Positions 1 to 9,446 of a DNA stretch of 62,455 bases are shown piece by piece. Each line of letters opens with the position of its first letter. Position 1 is the stretch's first letter. Made by a program: the position numbers and the translations under genes. Under the pieces are notes generated by a model, which had not been told where the DNA came from, made no database searches, and was given only the letters and a program-made list of their open reading frames with translations. Source of the DNA: Actinomyces dentalis DSM 19115. GTDB taxonomy: Bacteria; Actinomycetota; Actinomycetes; Actinomycetales; Actinomycetaceae. The stretch is taken from positions 1 to 62,455 of the forward strand of contig NZ_AUBL01000024.1 in the NCBI RefSeq assembly GCF_000429225.1. Reading direction: 5' to 3'.

Positions 1-258
1 GTGCCCAACTCGTGGTAGATGGCAGCCACACCGGCCTGGTCGCTGAGGGCCTCGAATATGGTCAACGCCCGCTGATACTGATTGTGAGCGGCGACATAAT
101 CCCCCTGATCCTGAGCGAGGGTGCCCAGGTCATGGTAGGTTTTGGCTATGCTGGCCTGATCGTCGAGGGTCTTGAATATGGTCAGCGCCCGCTGATACTG
201 ATTCTGGGCGGCGACATAATCCCCCTGATCCTGAGCAAGGGCACCTAACCTGTGGTAC
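1..258 (-). repeat. Tandem 120-bp TPR-coding repeats
   Basis: The C-terminal TPRs of the STAND protein are encoded by nearly identical 120-bp units. The segment at 3-18 recurs at 123-138, and a third register begins at about 241. Each unit codes for a 40-residue TPR containing ALAQDQGDYVAA or a close variant, followed by QYQRALTIF. Near-identity at the DNA level implies recent duplication or gene conversion, so repeat number may vary among strains. The array continues past the window edge. Confidence 0.85.
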
Positions 259-3200
259 CAGACTGATTGCCGGGCCTTATTGAGGTGAGTGTTCTGGAGC
301 TGCCTATTGGCCAGTTTCCACTCGTCATCCCATCGTCCAATACGATTGAGGATGTTCGCGGCTCTATGGGCGGCGTCGTCGGATTGCTCGACATCGCCCG
401 CTTCGCCGAAGTGAGCATAGCACTCCATCAGGTCGTCGACATCCGCCTCCCGGCTCTGGGCCGTTGTCCAGTAGTGCCACATCCAGTAGACGGCTGCGCG
501 CCGATGACGCTCTACCTTGTCCTCCTCGGCGGTCTCTGTAGCTGACTCTTCCTGGCGTTCCAGGGCGGAGGCGGTCCACCGGTGGACAAACCATTGTGGA
601 GAGGAATCGTCAGCGCCCTCCAGGCGGGTAAGGAGCGTTGTGGAGACCAACTCGTCCAGAAGTTCGTCAACCGGCAGGTCGGTGGCGAACGGTGGATCTG
701 GGGTGCCATTCGCCTCGTTCTCTGTAGCTCCGCCTTCCACGAGCGCGCCGAGAACGAAGATGACGGCGGATCTTTCAACTGGTCGGCAGAAGAGGGCGAG
801 TCCTCTGAGGAGTTTCTTCGCCTCGGGGCTGAGAAGATCCAGGAGCTGGGGCAGAAGAACATCATTCGCGGCGAGCGTGACCGCCTCGGCGATCGATACG
901 TCCAGATCCCGCGGTCGGTCGAGCCAACCGGCCATGTCCATGCCGTCGGGCAGAGTCCTCTTCAGCCGCTGCCTCAACTCCTGCTCGATGCGCGGCAACC
1001 GCCCCCGGCCGTGTCCGAGCAGGGCGTCGAGCATTTCCAGTGTCCTGGGGTGCCCGCCGATGCTCGCCCACAGCACGTGCAACTGATAGTCGTCGAGCGC
1101 TTCCACGTGGGGGAGGTCCCAGGCCAGGCGCAGGGTCTCACTGAAGGACAGCGGGCCCAGTCCCCACCATCGTAGGTATTCGCCGCTGTCATCGGGGAGT
1201 TCGAAGCGGTATCGGCAGGTGATGAGCAGCGAGGACGGACCCGGGGTCCTGGCCAGTACGGCGAGGAAGTCGGCCAGCCGCTGATCTGCGATCCGACGTT
1301 TCCCATGGTTCTTCGGACCATCGTGGTGGGAGTTGTCATCTTTCTGGATCGACTGCAGATTGTCCTCGAAATTATCGAGAACGATAATAATGGGCACCTG
1401 CCCGAGGAAATCGTCCTGCAGAATCCTGACCCGCGTATCCCAGTCTTCAATGGCGCGGGGATCTCCAAGCATGTTCAAGATGCCCAGGTGGTCGGAGTAG
1501 GAACGTTGTTTCAGCAGGGTGATTCGGAGTTCGGTGATGATCCGGTTCAGGAGCCCCTCGGCCGTTATCGTGCCCGATACCGTCACGACAACGAGATCGG
1601 GTCGTTGCTCGCGGGATCTCCGCAGTATCTCACCGGCCAGGCTCGTCTTGCCGATCCCGCCAATGCCGTGCAAGACCACGCCCCCGCGATCCTCATCGGC
1701 CAGGAACCGGGGGATCTCCAACTGCTCGCGTCTGCGTCCCACGAAGGACCCGACCTTGAGCGCGGGGATCTTGCCGAGCATGGGGATGGACTTCGAGGGC
1801 GCCCTCTGGCCCGACCGAACGGCCTCGGGGTCGAAGAGCGTTTCCCTGGACGACGCGGCCTGAATGGTCACCACCGACCATCCGCTCAGCACCTGCTCGT
1901 GCCGATCCCGGCTGCGCTCACTGTTCTCGCACGCCTGCAGGACCTGCCGCCGGGCGGCCGCCAGGGCGGTTGCCGGATCGGGCTCCGGCGCTTTGGCCAA
2001 CTCGGCGTAGACCCGGGCGAAGACCAGGGTCGCGTAGCGGTCCGACACGGAGGTCTCCGTACCGATGACGGCCGGGGCCCCCGAGGATACGAGCTCGTCC
2101 GCGACCGCGGGCAGGTTATTGGGTCGGTCCGTCACATTCGTGTCGCAGGCGGACAGGCAGATGACCGGCGGCATCTTTCCGGGAGGTATCGCCTCCTCAA
2201 TCAAAGTCCTGGCAGTCACGGGTCGTGCTTTACCGTTCTCATCCTCCAGGATGAGTTGCCCCGCGCTCCCATGGCAGGAGATGTGCAGCACGTGCACATC
2301 CCCCGCGTCGAGAGCCTTCTTGATCTCCGACGTCGTGGCGAAGGTGACGATCCTCACGTTTGCGCCTCCGGCTTTCGCCTCGCGGACGGAGGCCACGATA
2401 TTGCGCAGCTCGGACTCGTAGTCGAGCTTGGGCTCGCCGTCGAGCGGCGCGGCAATGGCGACGACGATCCGCAAAGGGCCCTCCACGCGCCGGGGCGTCG
2501 GGCTCGCCACCGCCAGCCGGTAGAAGACGACCAGCGGATGGAGGGCCAGAGGGCCGTCGACTTCCGGATGGTGCAGCCCCTCCCACGGCAGTCTACGCAG
2601 TTCTTCGGGGCACTCGGTGAGATCGAGGGCGAACTCGACGGGGATCGTCTGGCTCCTGGCCTTCGCGAGGATCCGCGTGAGGGCCTCCCCGACGGCGCCG
2701 GGGAGGAACATCTCACCCATAAGGGAGCCGATCTCCTCCAGGGCGTCGAGCAGGGGCGTCGACTCGCCGACCTGCCCGCCGGGGGCCTGCGCTCCGCTAC
2801 GCCGGGCTTCGACCAGGCCCCTGCGCGCCAGACGGAGGCGCTCGGAGGCCGGGAACAGTCGGCTGCGCGCGCCGCGGCACGGCTCGACCTCGCTGATGCC
2901 GAGTTCCTTGCACACCAGGCTCACCGTCTCCTGCGTCGGGCGCAGAACGACGTGAACTGCTTGCGTCGGCGCCGGGGGAGAGGGTAGGAGGGGGCCGATC
3001 AGTGGGCGGCAGAACTGCTCAATGGTGCGGCTGCGCACCACCCACACCATGTCCCGGGCCCACCCGTCGGCCGAATTGTAACGGCTCGTCACGAGCCCGA
3101 CAACGGTGTTGTCCTTAGCCCGGATGACCGGTGCGCCGGACATATTGCGCAGCACGCCCGGAGCTATGATCTTGGCCAGGTACAACGAGTCGTTGCGCAG

Positions 3201-3680
3201 CCCTCCCATATCCCACGAGCCCGTGGTGCTGGATGCGATCAGGGCCGCATCCTCCCGGGCGTCGGCGAGCTTGGCCGCGCCCGCGACGACCACGACCTCC
3301 TTCGGCTTGACGTCCTCCGAGTCCGCCAACTCGGCCGGTGGAGTGGCCCAAGCCGCGCCGTCGATCTCCACCAGGGCGAGGTCGATCACCGTGTCGGCGC
3401 GCCGCACCCTCCCCTCAATCACGGGCCCGGTCTCTGCCAGGCCGCGCTTGAGCCGCAGCGTCACCGCCCGCTCGTCGGCCCGGGCCGCGGCGGCGGAGAA
3501 TGCCCGCTCGGCGGCGACGGATGCGGCGACGACATCGGCCCCGGCGGCCTGCGCGACGTGCGCTGCGGTGAGCACCCAGCCAGGAGCGACCAGCCAACAG
3601 GTGCCCACCGTCGCACCGCCGTCGTCGAGCACCTGGCCGATGAAACCCGGGCCCAGGGCCTCGGGTGAGAGCGAACTCAT
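1..3680 (-). CDS. Trypsin-CHAT-STAND NTPase-TPR conflict protein (3' end outside window)
   Basis: One uninterrupted reading frame of 1226 codons runs from ATG at 3680 off the left edge. Domains in order: a trypsin-like serine protease (about 10-200; VLTAAH gives His41, then Asp100, and NMSGAP gives Ser181); a CHAT caspase-like protease (about 330-600; SCHGSAG gives His470, CLSACD gives Cys512); a STAND/NB-ARC-like NTPase (about 645-900; FVGRRREQ, P-loop GIGGIGKTS with Lys678, Walker B IVLDNF with Asp769); a helical region; then TPRs of 40 residues from about 1140 to the edge. All catalytic residues are present. Its start overlaps the Trypco1 stop by four bases (ATGA), implying coupled translation. 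Base composition is locally lower in GC (around 1300-1450) than its neighbours, suggesting transfer. STAND proteins with TPRs usually sense a ligand and oligomerise; here two proteases would be the outputs. A role in phage defence or programmed death is inference. Confidence 0.9.
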   Translation of the reverse strand, partial: MSSLSPEALGPGFIGQVLDDGGATVGTCWLVAPGWVLTAAHVAQAAGADVVAASVAAERAFSAAAARADERAVTLRLKRGLAETGPVIEGRVRRADTVIDLALVEIDGAAWATPPAELADSEDVKPKEVVVVAGAAKLADAREDAALIASSTTGSWDMGGLRNDSLYLAKIIAPGVLRNMSGAPVIRAKDNTVVGLVTSRYNSADGWARDMVWVVRSRTIEQFCRPLIGPLLPSPPAPTQAVHVVLRPTQETVSLVCKELGISEVEPCRGARSRLFPASERLRLARRGLVEARRSGAQAPGGQVGESTPLLDALEEIGSLMGEMFLPGAVGEALTRILAKARSQTIPVEFALDLTECPEELRRLPWEGLHHPEVDGPLALHPLVVFYRLAVASPTPRRVEGPLRIVVAIAAPLDGEPKLDYESELRNIVASVREAKAGGANVRIVTFATTSEIKKALDAGDVHVLHISCHGSAGQLILEDENGKARPVTARTLIEEAIPPGKMPPVICLSACDTNVTDRPNNLPAVADELVSSGAPAVIGTETSVSDRYATLVFARVYAELAKAPEPDPATALAAARRQVLQACENSERSRDRHEQVLSGWSVVTIQAASSRETLFDPEAVRSGQRAPSKSIPMLGKIPALKVGSFVGRRREQLEIPRFLADEDRGGVVLHGIGGIGKTSLAGEILRRSREQRPDLVVVTVSGTITAEGLLNRIITELRITLLKQRSYSDHLGILNMLGDPRAIEDWDTRVRILQDDFLGQVPIIIVLDNFEDNLQSIQKDDNSHHDGPKNHGKRRIADQRLADFLAVLARTPGPSSLLITCRYRFELPDDSGEYLRWWGLGPLSFSETLRLAWDLPHVEALDDYQLHVLWASIGGHPRTLEMLDALLGHGRGRLPRIEQELRQRLKRTLPDGMDMAGWLDRPRDLDVSIAEAVTLAANDVLLPQLLDLLSPEAKKLLRGLALFCRPVERSAVIFVLGALVEGGATENEANGTPDPPFATDLPVDELLDELVSTTLLTRLEGADDSSPQWFVHRWTASALERQEESATETAEEDKVERHRRAAVYWMWHYWTTAQSREADVDDLMECYAHFGEAGDVEQSDDAAHRAANILNRIGRWDDEWKLANRQLQNTHLNKARQSVWYHRLGALAQDQGDYVAAQNQYQRALTIFKTLDDQASIAKTYHDLGTLAQDQGDYVAAHNQYQRALTIFEALSDQAGVAAIYHELG

Positions 3681-4123
3681 CCCCCGGTCCCTTCGCCGCG
3701 GGAGGGGGCGCCACCCGCCGCTGTTGCGCCCGCGGCACTCCCGCCGGCGCCATCCCCGCCGCCCCCGCCGTCGCCGTCGTCCTCGCCGCTCTTGGCGGCC
3801 CTGTAGGTGAGGGTGACGGTTATCGAGGCGGACGCCGTGCTCGAGGCGATAATGATCTTGCCGGTGGTGGCGAAGGACAGGCCGAGCGCGACGCTCACCT
3901 CATCGGGCGAGCCGACCGTTTGCCGGATCCGCGTGACCGTCTCGGCCGTCTCCTCGGCGAAGGAGCGGATGACCGACTGGGCGCCGTCCAGCATGGTCTG
4001 GACCCTGTCGACCGCCCGGCTCCTGCTCGAGAGCTTCTCCGTGCCCGGGACGACGACGGCCTCGACGAGCACGTCCTCCTGGCCGATCCTGGCCGGGATG
4101 ATGTTTGTTGTGGCGCCGGTCAT
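3677..4123 (-). CDS. Trypsin-co-occurring domain 1 (Trypco1 / CU044_2847 family) protein
   Basis: 148 residues. The core matches the Trypco1 layout: a short beta-rich start (EDVLVEAVVVP), a helix with MLDGAQSVIRSF and a TVTRIR segment, then DEVSVALGL and the closing strands SASITVTLTYR. After this comes a Gly/Ala-rich acidic tail of about 40 residues. Trypco1 proteins are known from sequence surveys to accompany trypsin-domain proteins in NTP-dependent conflict systems; their biochemical role is not settled, and a partner or regulator of the trypsin domain is likely. The gene overlaps the trypsin-CHAT-STAND gene by four bases and starts nine bases after the stop of the amino-acid ABC ATPase gene. 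No Shine-Dalgarno is visible, but a -10 box lies six bases upstream, so the operon may be transcribed leaderless and independently of the transporter genes. Confidence 0.85.
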   Translation of the reverse strand: MTGATTNIIPARIGQEDVLVEAVVVPGTEKLSSRSRAVDRVQTMLDGAQSVIRSFAEETAETVTRIRQTVGSPDEVSVALGLSFATTGKIIIASSTASASITVTLTYRAAKSGEDDGDGGGGGDGAGGSAAGATAAGGAPSRGEGTGG

Positions 4124-4132
4124 GGCGGCACT

Positions 4133-4947
<815 letters not shown>

Positions 4948-4951
<4 letters not shown>

Positions 4952-5937
4952 GGGGTGACCTCCAGGAAGGGGTTGTCCTTGGTCGTGTGGGCGTCGAGGA
5001 TCGCCTGCTGGCGCCGGGACAGGCCGCGGCCCGCCTTCTTGCCGCCCGAGCGGTCGTCGAAGCCCCTGCCGTAGTAGCGCTCGAGGTAGTGCTGGCCGAC
5101 CATGAGGATCGAGGTGATGATGATGTACCACACGGCCGCCACGATGAGCAGCGGGATCGTCTGGTAGGTGCGCGAGGCGTAGGCGTTGGTGACGAAGGTC
5201 AGGTCCAGGGTGAAGGGCACGGCCAGGACCAGTGAGGTGGTCTTGAGCATGGAGATCGTCTCGTTGCCGGTGGGCGGGACGATGACGCGCATGGCCTGCG
5301 GCAGCACGATGCGCCGCATGATCTGGCCCCGGCTCATGCCCAGGGCGCCCGCGGCCTCCGTCTGCCCCGGGTCCACGCTGGCCAGGCCGGAGCGGACGAT
5401 CTCCGACAGGTAGGCCCCCTCGTTGATGCCCAGCCCCAGGACGGCGGCCACGAAGGGCGTGAACACGGACCTGGTGGGGAAGGTCAGCAATTCGGGGCCG
5501 AAGGGCACGCCGAGGCTGAGGTACTGGTAGAGGGAGGCCAGCGCCCCCCAGAAGACCAGCTGGGTGTAGATCGGGGTGCCGCGGAAGAACCACAGGTAGC
5601 CCAGGGCCACCCAGCGCAGGATCGGGTTGGAGGACTGGCGCATGATCGCCGTGGTCACGGCCAGCACGATGCCGATCGCCATGGCGAGGAAGGTCAGCAG
5701 CAGGGTCCAGCCCACGGCCCGCACGACGCGGACCTCGCGGAAGAAGAACCAGACCGTGTCCCAGTGGAACTTCTCATTGGTGACCAGCGCGTGCACGAAC
5801 ATCGCGCCCAGGACGGTGACGACGGCGGCGCTGATCCAGGTGCCCGGCTTGGGCACCGGCTTGGGCCGGTTGAGCTGGACGGGGGCCTCGCCGGCCGCGG
5901 CGGCGCCGGCGGTGTCGGTATTGCTCGTGGTGCTCAT
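4948..5937 (-). CDS. Amino-acid ABC transporter permease
   Basis: 329 residues. After a polar, Ala/Pro-rich N-terminus the protein has several membrane helices ([19 protein letters not shown], then [20 protein letters not shown] onward). The EAA loop that contacts the ATPase is present as [20 protein letters not shown]. It belongs to the His/Glu/Gln/Arg/opine permease family. A single permease gene is present, so it probably works as a homodimer. The start at 5937 lies two bases before the stop of the substrate-binding lipoprotein gene, and its own stop overlaps the ATPase start. The protein is longer than the common 220-residue members because of the N-terminal extension and a C-terminal cytoplasmic tail of about 40 residues. 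Confidence 0.92.
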
Positions 5938-5939
5938 AT

Positions 5940-6878
5940 CTACTTCTCCACCGGGGGGTTGAGTGCGGCGGTGGTCAGGGCGGCGCCCTCGATGCCCCAG
6001 GCGTCCAGGATCTTCTGCCAGATCCCCGAGTCCATGAGGTACTGGACGGCCGCCTGGATCGCCTTGGTCAGGGCGGGGTCGTTCTTGGTCAGGACGATGC
6101 CCTGGGGCAGGGCGTCCTCGATCTCGCCGACCGTCTCGACCTGGCCGCCGGTGGTCTCCACGGCGTAGCCGGCGACGGTGGAGTCGGAGTAGACGGCATC
6201 GAGGGTGCTCCCGGCCAGGGCGGTGGTGGCCTCGGACTGGGTGGAGTAGGAGCGCACCTCGATCTCGGGCTTGCCCGCCTTCTTGCAGTCCTGGGAGAAG
6301 GTGTTGATGCTCTCCTCCTGGGCGGTGCCGGTCTGCACCCCGATGGTCAGGCCGCACAGGTTGAGGTGGTCGGAGGGGTCGATGCCCTTGGGGTTGCCGG
6401 CGGCGACGTTGAAGCGGGAGCCGACGTTGATGTAGGCGATCATGTTCATGGCCGCGGTGCGCTCACGGGTGACGGTGAAGGAGGAGATCCCCGCGTCGTA
6501 GGTGGTGCCCACCCCGGCGATGATGGAGTCGAATTCGGCGGTGTGGACCTCGGCGCGCACGCCCAGGACCCGGGCGATGGCCTGGGACAGGTGCACGTCG
6601 TAGCCGACGGCGGCGCCCCCGGCGTCGAGGAACTCGGCCGGCGGGTAGTCGGTGGCGGCGGCCACGTCGAGGACGCCGTCGGCCAGCGCCCCCTCGGGGA
6701 GCATGGCGATGATGTCCGGCTGGGGCTGGATGGCGCCGGTGTCGTAGGTGGGGATGGGGGCCGAGTCATCGGTCCCCGAGGCCCGCCAGTCCTCGGCGTG
6801 GGTGCAGGCGCCGACGGCGACCAGGCTCAGACACAGTCCGACGGCGCCGACGACGCGTAGGCGGTGTGGGGTCCACAT
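5940..6878 (-). CDS. Amino-acid ABC transporter substrate-binding lipoprotein
   Basis: 312 residues. The ATG at 6878 is preferred to an upstream ATG because AAGGAGA precedes it by a good distance and it places a lipoprotein signal peptide at the N-terminus (VGLCLSLVAVGAC), with a lipobox cysteine near residue 27. The mature part is a type II periplasmic-binding fold (SBP_bac_3): the DYPPAEFLD, GYDVHLSQAIA and DAGISSFTVTRERTAAM segments are typical of polar amino-acid binding proteins. It is anchored outside the membrane and delivers substrate to the permease encoded next. The adjacent glnA suggests glutamine or glutamate. No GlnR-like site was found in its own upstream region, although a TAGTCT -10 candidate is present there. 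Confidence 0.92.
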   Translation of the reverse strand: MWTPHRLRVVGAVGLCLSLVAVGACTHAEDWRASGTDDSAPIPTYDTGAIQPQPDIIAMLPEGALADGVLDVAAATDYPPAEFLDAGGAAVGYDVHLSQAIARVLGVRAEVHTAEFDSIIAGVGTTYDAGISSFTVTRERTAAMNMIAYINVGSRFNVAAGNPKGIDPSDHLNLCGLTIGVQTGTAQEESINTFSQDCKKAGKPEIEVRSYSTQSEATTALAGSTLDAVYSDSTVAGYAVETTGGQVETVGEIEDALPQGIVLTKNDPALTKAIQAAVQYLMDSGIWQKILDAWGIEGAALTTAALNPPVEK

Positions 6879-6973
6879 GGGGTCTCCTTGGATGGTGGGA
6901 GCGAACCGCCCGTAGACTATCCACAAGTCGGTATAGGTATGCAAATGGGCGGGGTGGTCTTGCGCACGCGCCG

Positions 6974-6989
6974 CCGGCCCCGCGGCCGG
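6974..6989 (-). terminator. Short GC hairpin just after glnA
   Basis: CCGGCC, a CCGC loop, then GGCCGG form a 6-bp stem abutting the glnA stop. There is no U-run, as is common for actinobacterial terminators. It is a weak call. Confidence 0.35.
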
Positions 6990-8414
6990 TCACATGTCGT
7001 AGTAGAGCTCGAACTCGTAGGGGTGCGGGCGCATGCGCATGGGCACGATCTCGTTCTCGCGCTTGTAGTCGATCCACGTCGCAATGAGATCGGGGGTGAA
7101 GACGTCGCCCTCGGTCAGGTAGTCGTGGTCGACCTCCAGGGCCTCCAGGGCCCGGTCCAGCGAGTGCGGCAGCTTGTCGATGTCGTGGTACTCCTCCGGG
7201 GCGAGCTCGTAGAGGTCCTTGTCGATGGGCTCGCGCGGCTCGATCCGGTTGCGCACGCCGTCGATGCCGGCCATGAGGACCGCGGCGAAGCACAGGTAGG
7301 GGTTGGAGGAGGGGTCGGGCACGCGGTACTCCACGCGCTTGGCCTTGGGCGAGGAGCCGGTGACCGGGATGCGGATGCAGGCCGAGCGGTTGCGGGCCGA
7401 GTAGACCAGGTTGACCGGCGCCTCGAAGCCCGGCACGAGCCGGCGGAAGGAGTTGACCGACGGGTTGGTGAAGGCCAGCAGGCTCGGGGCGTGGCGCAGG
7501 ATGCCGCCGATGTACCAGCGGGCCAGGTCGGACAGCTGCCCGTAGCCGCGCTCGTCGAAGAACAGCGGCCTGCCGTCCTTCCACAGCGAGTGGTGGCAGT
7601 GCATGCCCGAGCCGTTGTCGCCGAAGATCGGCTTGGGCATGAAGGTGGCCGTCTTGCCCGCCCTCCAGGCCTCGTTCTTGATGATGTACTTGAACTTCAT
7701 CATGTCGTCGCCGGCGGCCAGCAGCGAGTTGAACCGGTAGTTGATCTCCTGCTGGCCGGCGGTGCCGACCTCGTGGTGGGCGCGCTCGATCGCCAGGCCG
7801 GACTCGATGCAGGTGCGCACCATGGCGTCGCGGATGTCGGCCATCTGGTCGTTGGGGGAGACGGGGAAGTAGCCGCCCTTGAATGCCGTCTTGTAGCCCT
7901 TGTTGCCGCCCTCCTCGGTGCGCCCGGTGTTCCAGGCGGCCTCGGCGGAGTCGATGGCGTAGCGCGTGGTGGCCGGCGTCGTCTCGTACTCCACGGAGTC
8001 GAAGAGGTAGAACTCGGCCTCGGCGCCGATGTAGCAGGTGTCGGCGATGCCCGTGGAGCGCAGGTAGTCCTCGGCCTTGGCGGCGATCGAGCGCGGGTCG
8101 CGCGAGTAGACCTCGTCGGTGAAGGGGTCGACGATGGCGAAGTTGATGATGAGGGTCTTGCGCACCCGGAAGGGGTCCAGGAAGGCCGTGGTGATATCGG
8201 GCACGAGCTTCATGTCGGACTCGTGGATGGCCGTGAAGCCGCGGATCGAGGAGCCGTCGAACATGAGCCCCTGGGTCAGGGCCTCATCCTTGAAGGCGTC
8301 GACCGGGATCGTGAAGTGCTGCATGACCCCGGGCAGGTCGCAGAAGCGGACGTCGATGAACTCGACCCCCTCCCTCTCGATGCAGGTCAGGGCCTCGGCC
8401 ACGTCCTTGAACAT
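6990..8414 (-). CDS. glnA: Glutamine synthetase, type I
   Basis: 474 residues, the usual length of bacterial GSI. It condenses ammonia and glutamate to glutamine using ATP. Visible landmarks: the [10 protein letters not shown] motif, the metal and glutamate site EAEFYLF, the [10 protein letters not shown] segment, the ATP-binding loop [12 protein letters not shown], and an adenylylation-site context [11 protein letters not shown], whose tyrosine would be modified by GlnE (GSI-beta type). The start at 8414 has GAGGAG upstream. A GlnR-like operator lies about 86-123 bases upstream. The position behind DUF4191 and lipA, ahead of a polar amino-acid transporter, matches actinobacterial gene order and links ammonia assimilation with glutamine/glutamate uptake. 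Confidence 0.97.
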   Translation of the reverse strand: MFKDVAEALTCIEREGVEFIDVRFCDLPGVMQHFTIPVDAFKDEALTQGLMFDGSSIRGFTAIHESDMKLVPDITTAFLDPFRVRKTLIINFAIVDPFTDEVYSRDPRSIAAKAEDYLRSTGIADTCYIGAEAEFYLFDSVEYETTPATTRYAIDSAEAAWNTGRTEEGGNKGYKTAFKGGYFPVSPNDQMADIRDAMVRTCIESGLAIERAHHEVGTAGQQEINYRFNSLLAAGDDMMKFKYIIKNEAWRAGKTATFMPKPIFGDNGSGMHCHHSLWKDGRPLFFDERGYGQLSDLARWYIGGILRHAPSLLAFTNPSVNSFRRLVPGFEAPVNLVYSARNRSACIRIPVTGSSPKAKRVEYRVPDPSSNPYLCFAAVLMAGIDGVRNRIEPREPIDKDLYELAPEEYHDIDKLPHSLDRALEALEVDHDYLTEGDVFTPDLIATWIDYKRENEIVPMRMRPHPYEFELYYDM

Positions 8415-8499
8415 ATGCGCTCCTCATGCAGATGGTCCGCGCGGCAACCGGCGCGGCGCGGGGATCGCGGCCACCGTAGGCGCGGGCGGTGACGCGGGC

Positions 8500-8537
8500 G
8501 TGCCGCGGATGTGTCGCAGGTGTTTCGTTTCAGTTGC
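8500..8537 (-). promoter_or_regulatory. GlnR-like operator upstream of glnA
   Basis: On the minus strand four 5-mers, GCAAC, GAAAC, GACAC and GGCAC, are separated by exactly six bases each. This reproduces the 5-6-5-6-5-6-5 geometry of the actinobacterial GlnR box (gTnAC-n6-GaAAC repeated), with one perfect half-element (GAAAC) and degenerate others. It would couple glnA transcription to nitrogen status. Confidence 0.55.
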
Positions 8538-8657
8538 GGTGGCGCGGCGGGCGGGCTCCGGGACGGGGCCCTGCGGCCCGACGACGCCGGCTCGGCGCCC
8601 GCGCGGGGCGCGGCGAACGGCCGGGGCCGTCGTCGTGCCCGCCGCCGCAGCGGCCTG

Positions 8658-9386
8658 TCAGCGCCCGCGCAGGGCGCGGCGGTCGGGGCGCGCCCTCATG
8701 GGATCGATGCCCTTGGGGATGGGCAGCCCCTTGGACGACAGCGAGGACAGGCGCTTGGAGACCTGGGCGATCTCGTTATCGGTGAGCCGGGTGGGCTTCG
8801 TGGGCAGCTTGCGCAGGGTCTTGGACAGGTCGAGCAGCCGGGTCTGGCCCTCGTCGGGGCCCACGTTGACGACATGGAGGGGGACGGTGGACAGGATGCG
8901 GCGGACCTTCCGGCTCTCGTCGTCGGTCATCTTCTGGGTCCTGCCCACGGGGCCCTCGACGACCAGCACGACTCCCGGCCTGCCCACGACCCGCCAGATG
9001 ACGTCCTGGGTCTTGGGGTTGATGGCGGCCGGATCCGACTCGACGAACCAGCCGCGCCCGATCACCTGGTCGAGGACCCACTTGGCGGCCCCCGGGCGGC
9101 CCTCCATCTGGGTGTAGGCGGCGTGCCGCGTGGTCCAGGCCAGCAGGGCCATGCAGCCCACGCCGGCCATGGGCACGGCCAGGATGAGCCAGTACCACAG
9201 GGGCTGGTTCGTGAGCAGGGAGATGAGGACCCCCAGCGCGACGACGACCAGGGCGATGCCCCCCAGCGCCCAGCCGATCCACGGGTAGGTGCGCCGCGAG
9301 ATCGTGAAGGAGTCCTTGATGTTCTGGAGGTACTGCCCGAAGCGCCGCTTCTTCTTCGGGTCGGGGCTCTGCGCTGAGGTGCTCAC
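8658..9386 (-). CDS. DUF4191 membrane protein
   Basis: 242 residues. A basic N-terminus (PDPKKKRRFGQYLQNIKDSF) is followed by two adjacent membrane helices (about 36-56 and 63-84), then a cytoplasmic domain ending in a basic tail. The RTYPWIGWAL and RPGAAKWVLDQV segments are typical of DUF4191, an actinobacteria-restricted family of unknown function usually found between lipA and glnA, exactly as here. It starts 60 bases after lipA and is probably cotranscribed with it. No enzyme motif is visible, so no function is proposed. Confidence 0.85.
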   Translation of the reverse strand: MSTSAQSPDPKKKRRFGQYLQNIKDSFTISRRTYPWIGWALGGIALVVVALGVLISLLTNQPLWYWLILAVPMAGVGCMALLAWTTRHAAYTQMEGRPGAAKWVLDQVIGRGWFVESDPAAINPKTQDVIWRVVGRPGVVLVVEGPVGRTQKMTDDESRKVRRILSTVPLHVVNVGPDEGQTRLLDLSKTLRKLPTKPTRLTDNEIAQVSKRLSSLSSKGLPIPKGIDPMRARPDRRALRGR

Positions 9387-9446
9387 GATGAACCACCATA
9401 GCCGACGGCGCCGCCCGGCCGGCGTCGTCGTCCTCGACGGACGGCC

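Noticed and set aside
1305..2987. 560-residue plus-strand open frame
   Set aside because: It is antisense to the CHAT/NTPase coding region, gives no recognisable domains, and is explained by high GC content.
6915..6926. Partial DnaA-like sequence ctatccacaag upstream of the transporter lipoprotein
   Set aside because: It is an imperfect match in a promoter region and stands alone.
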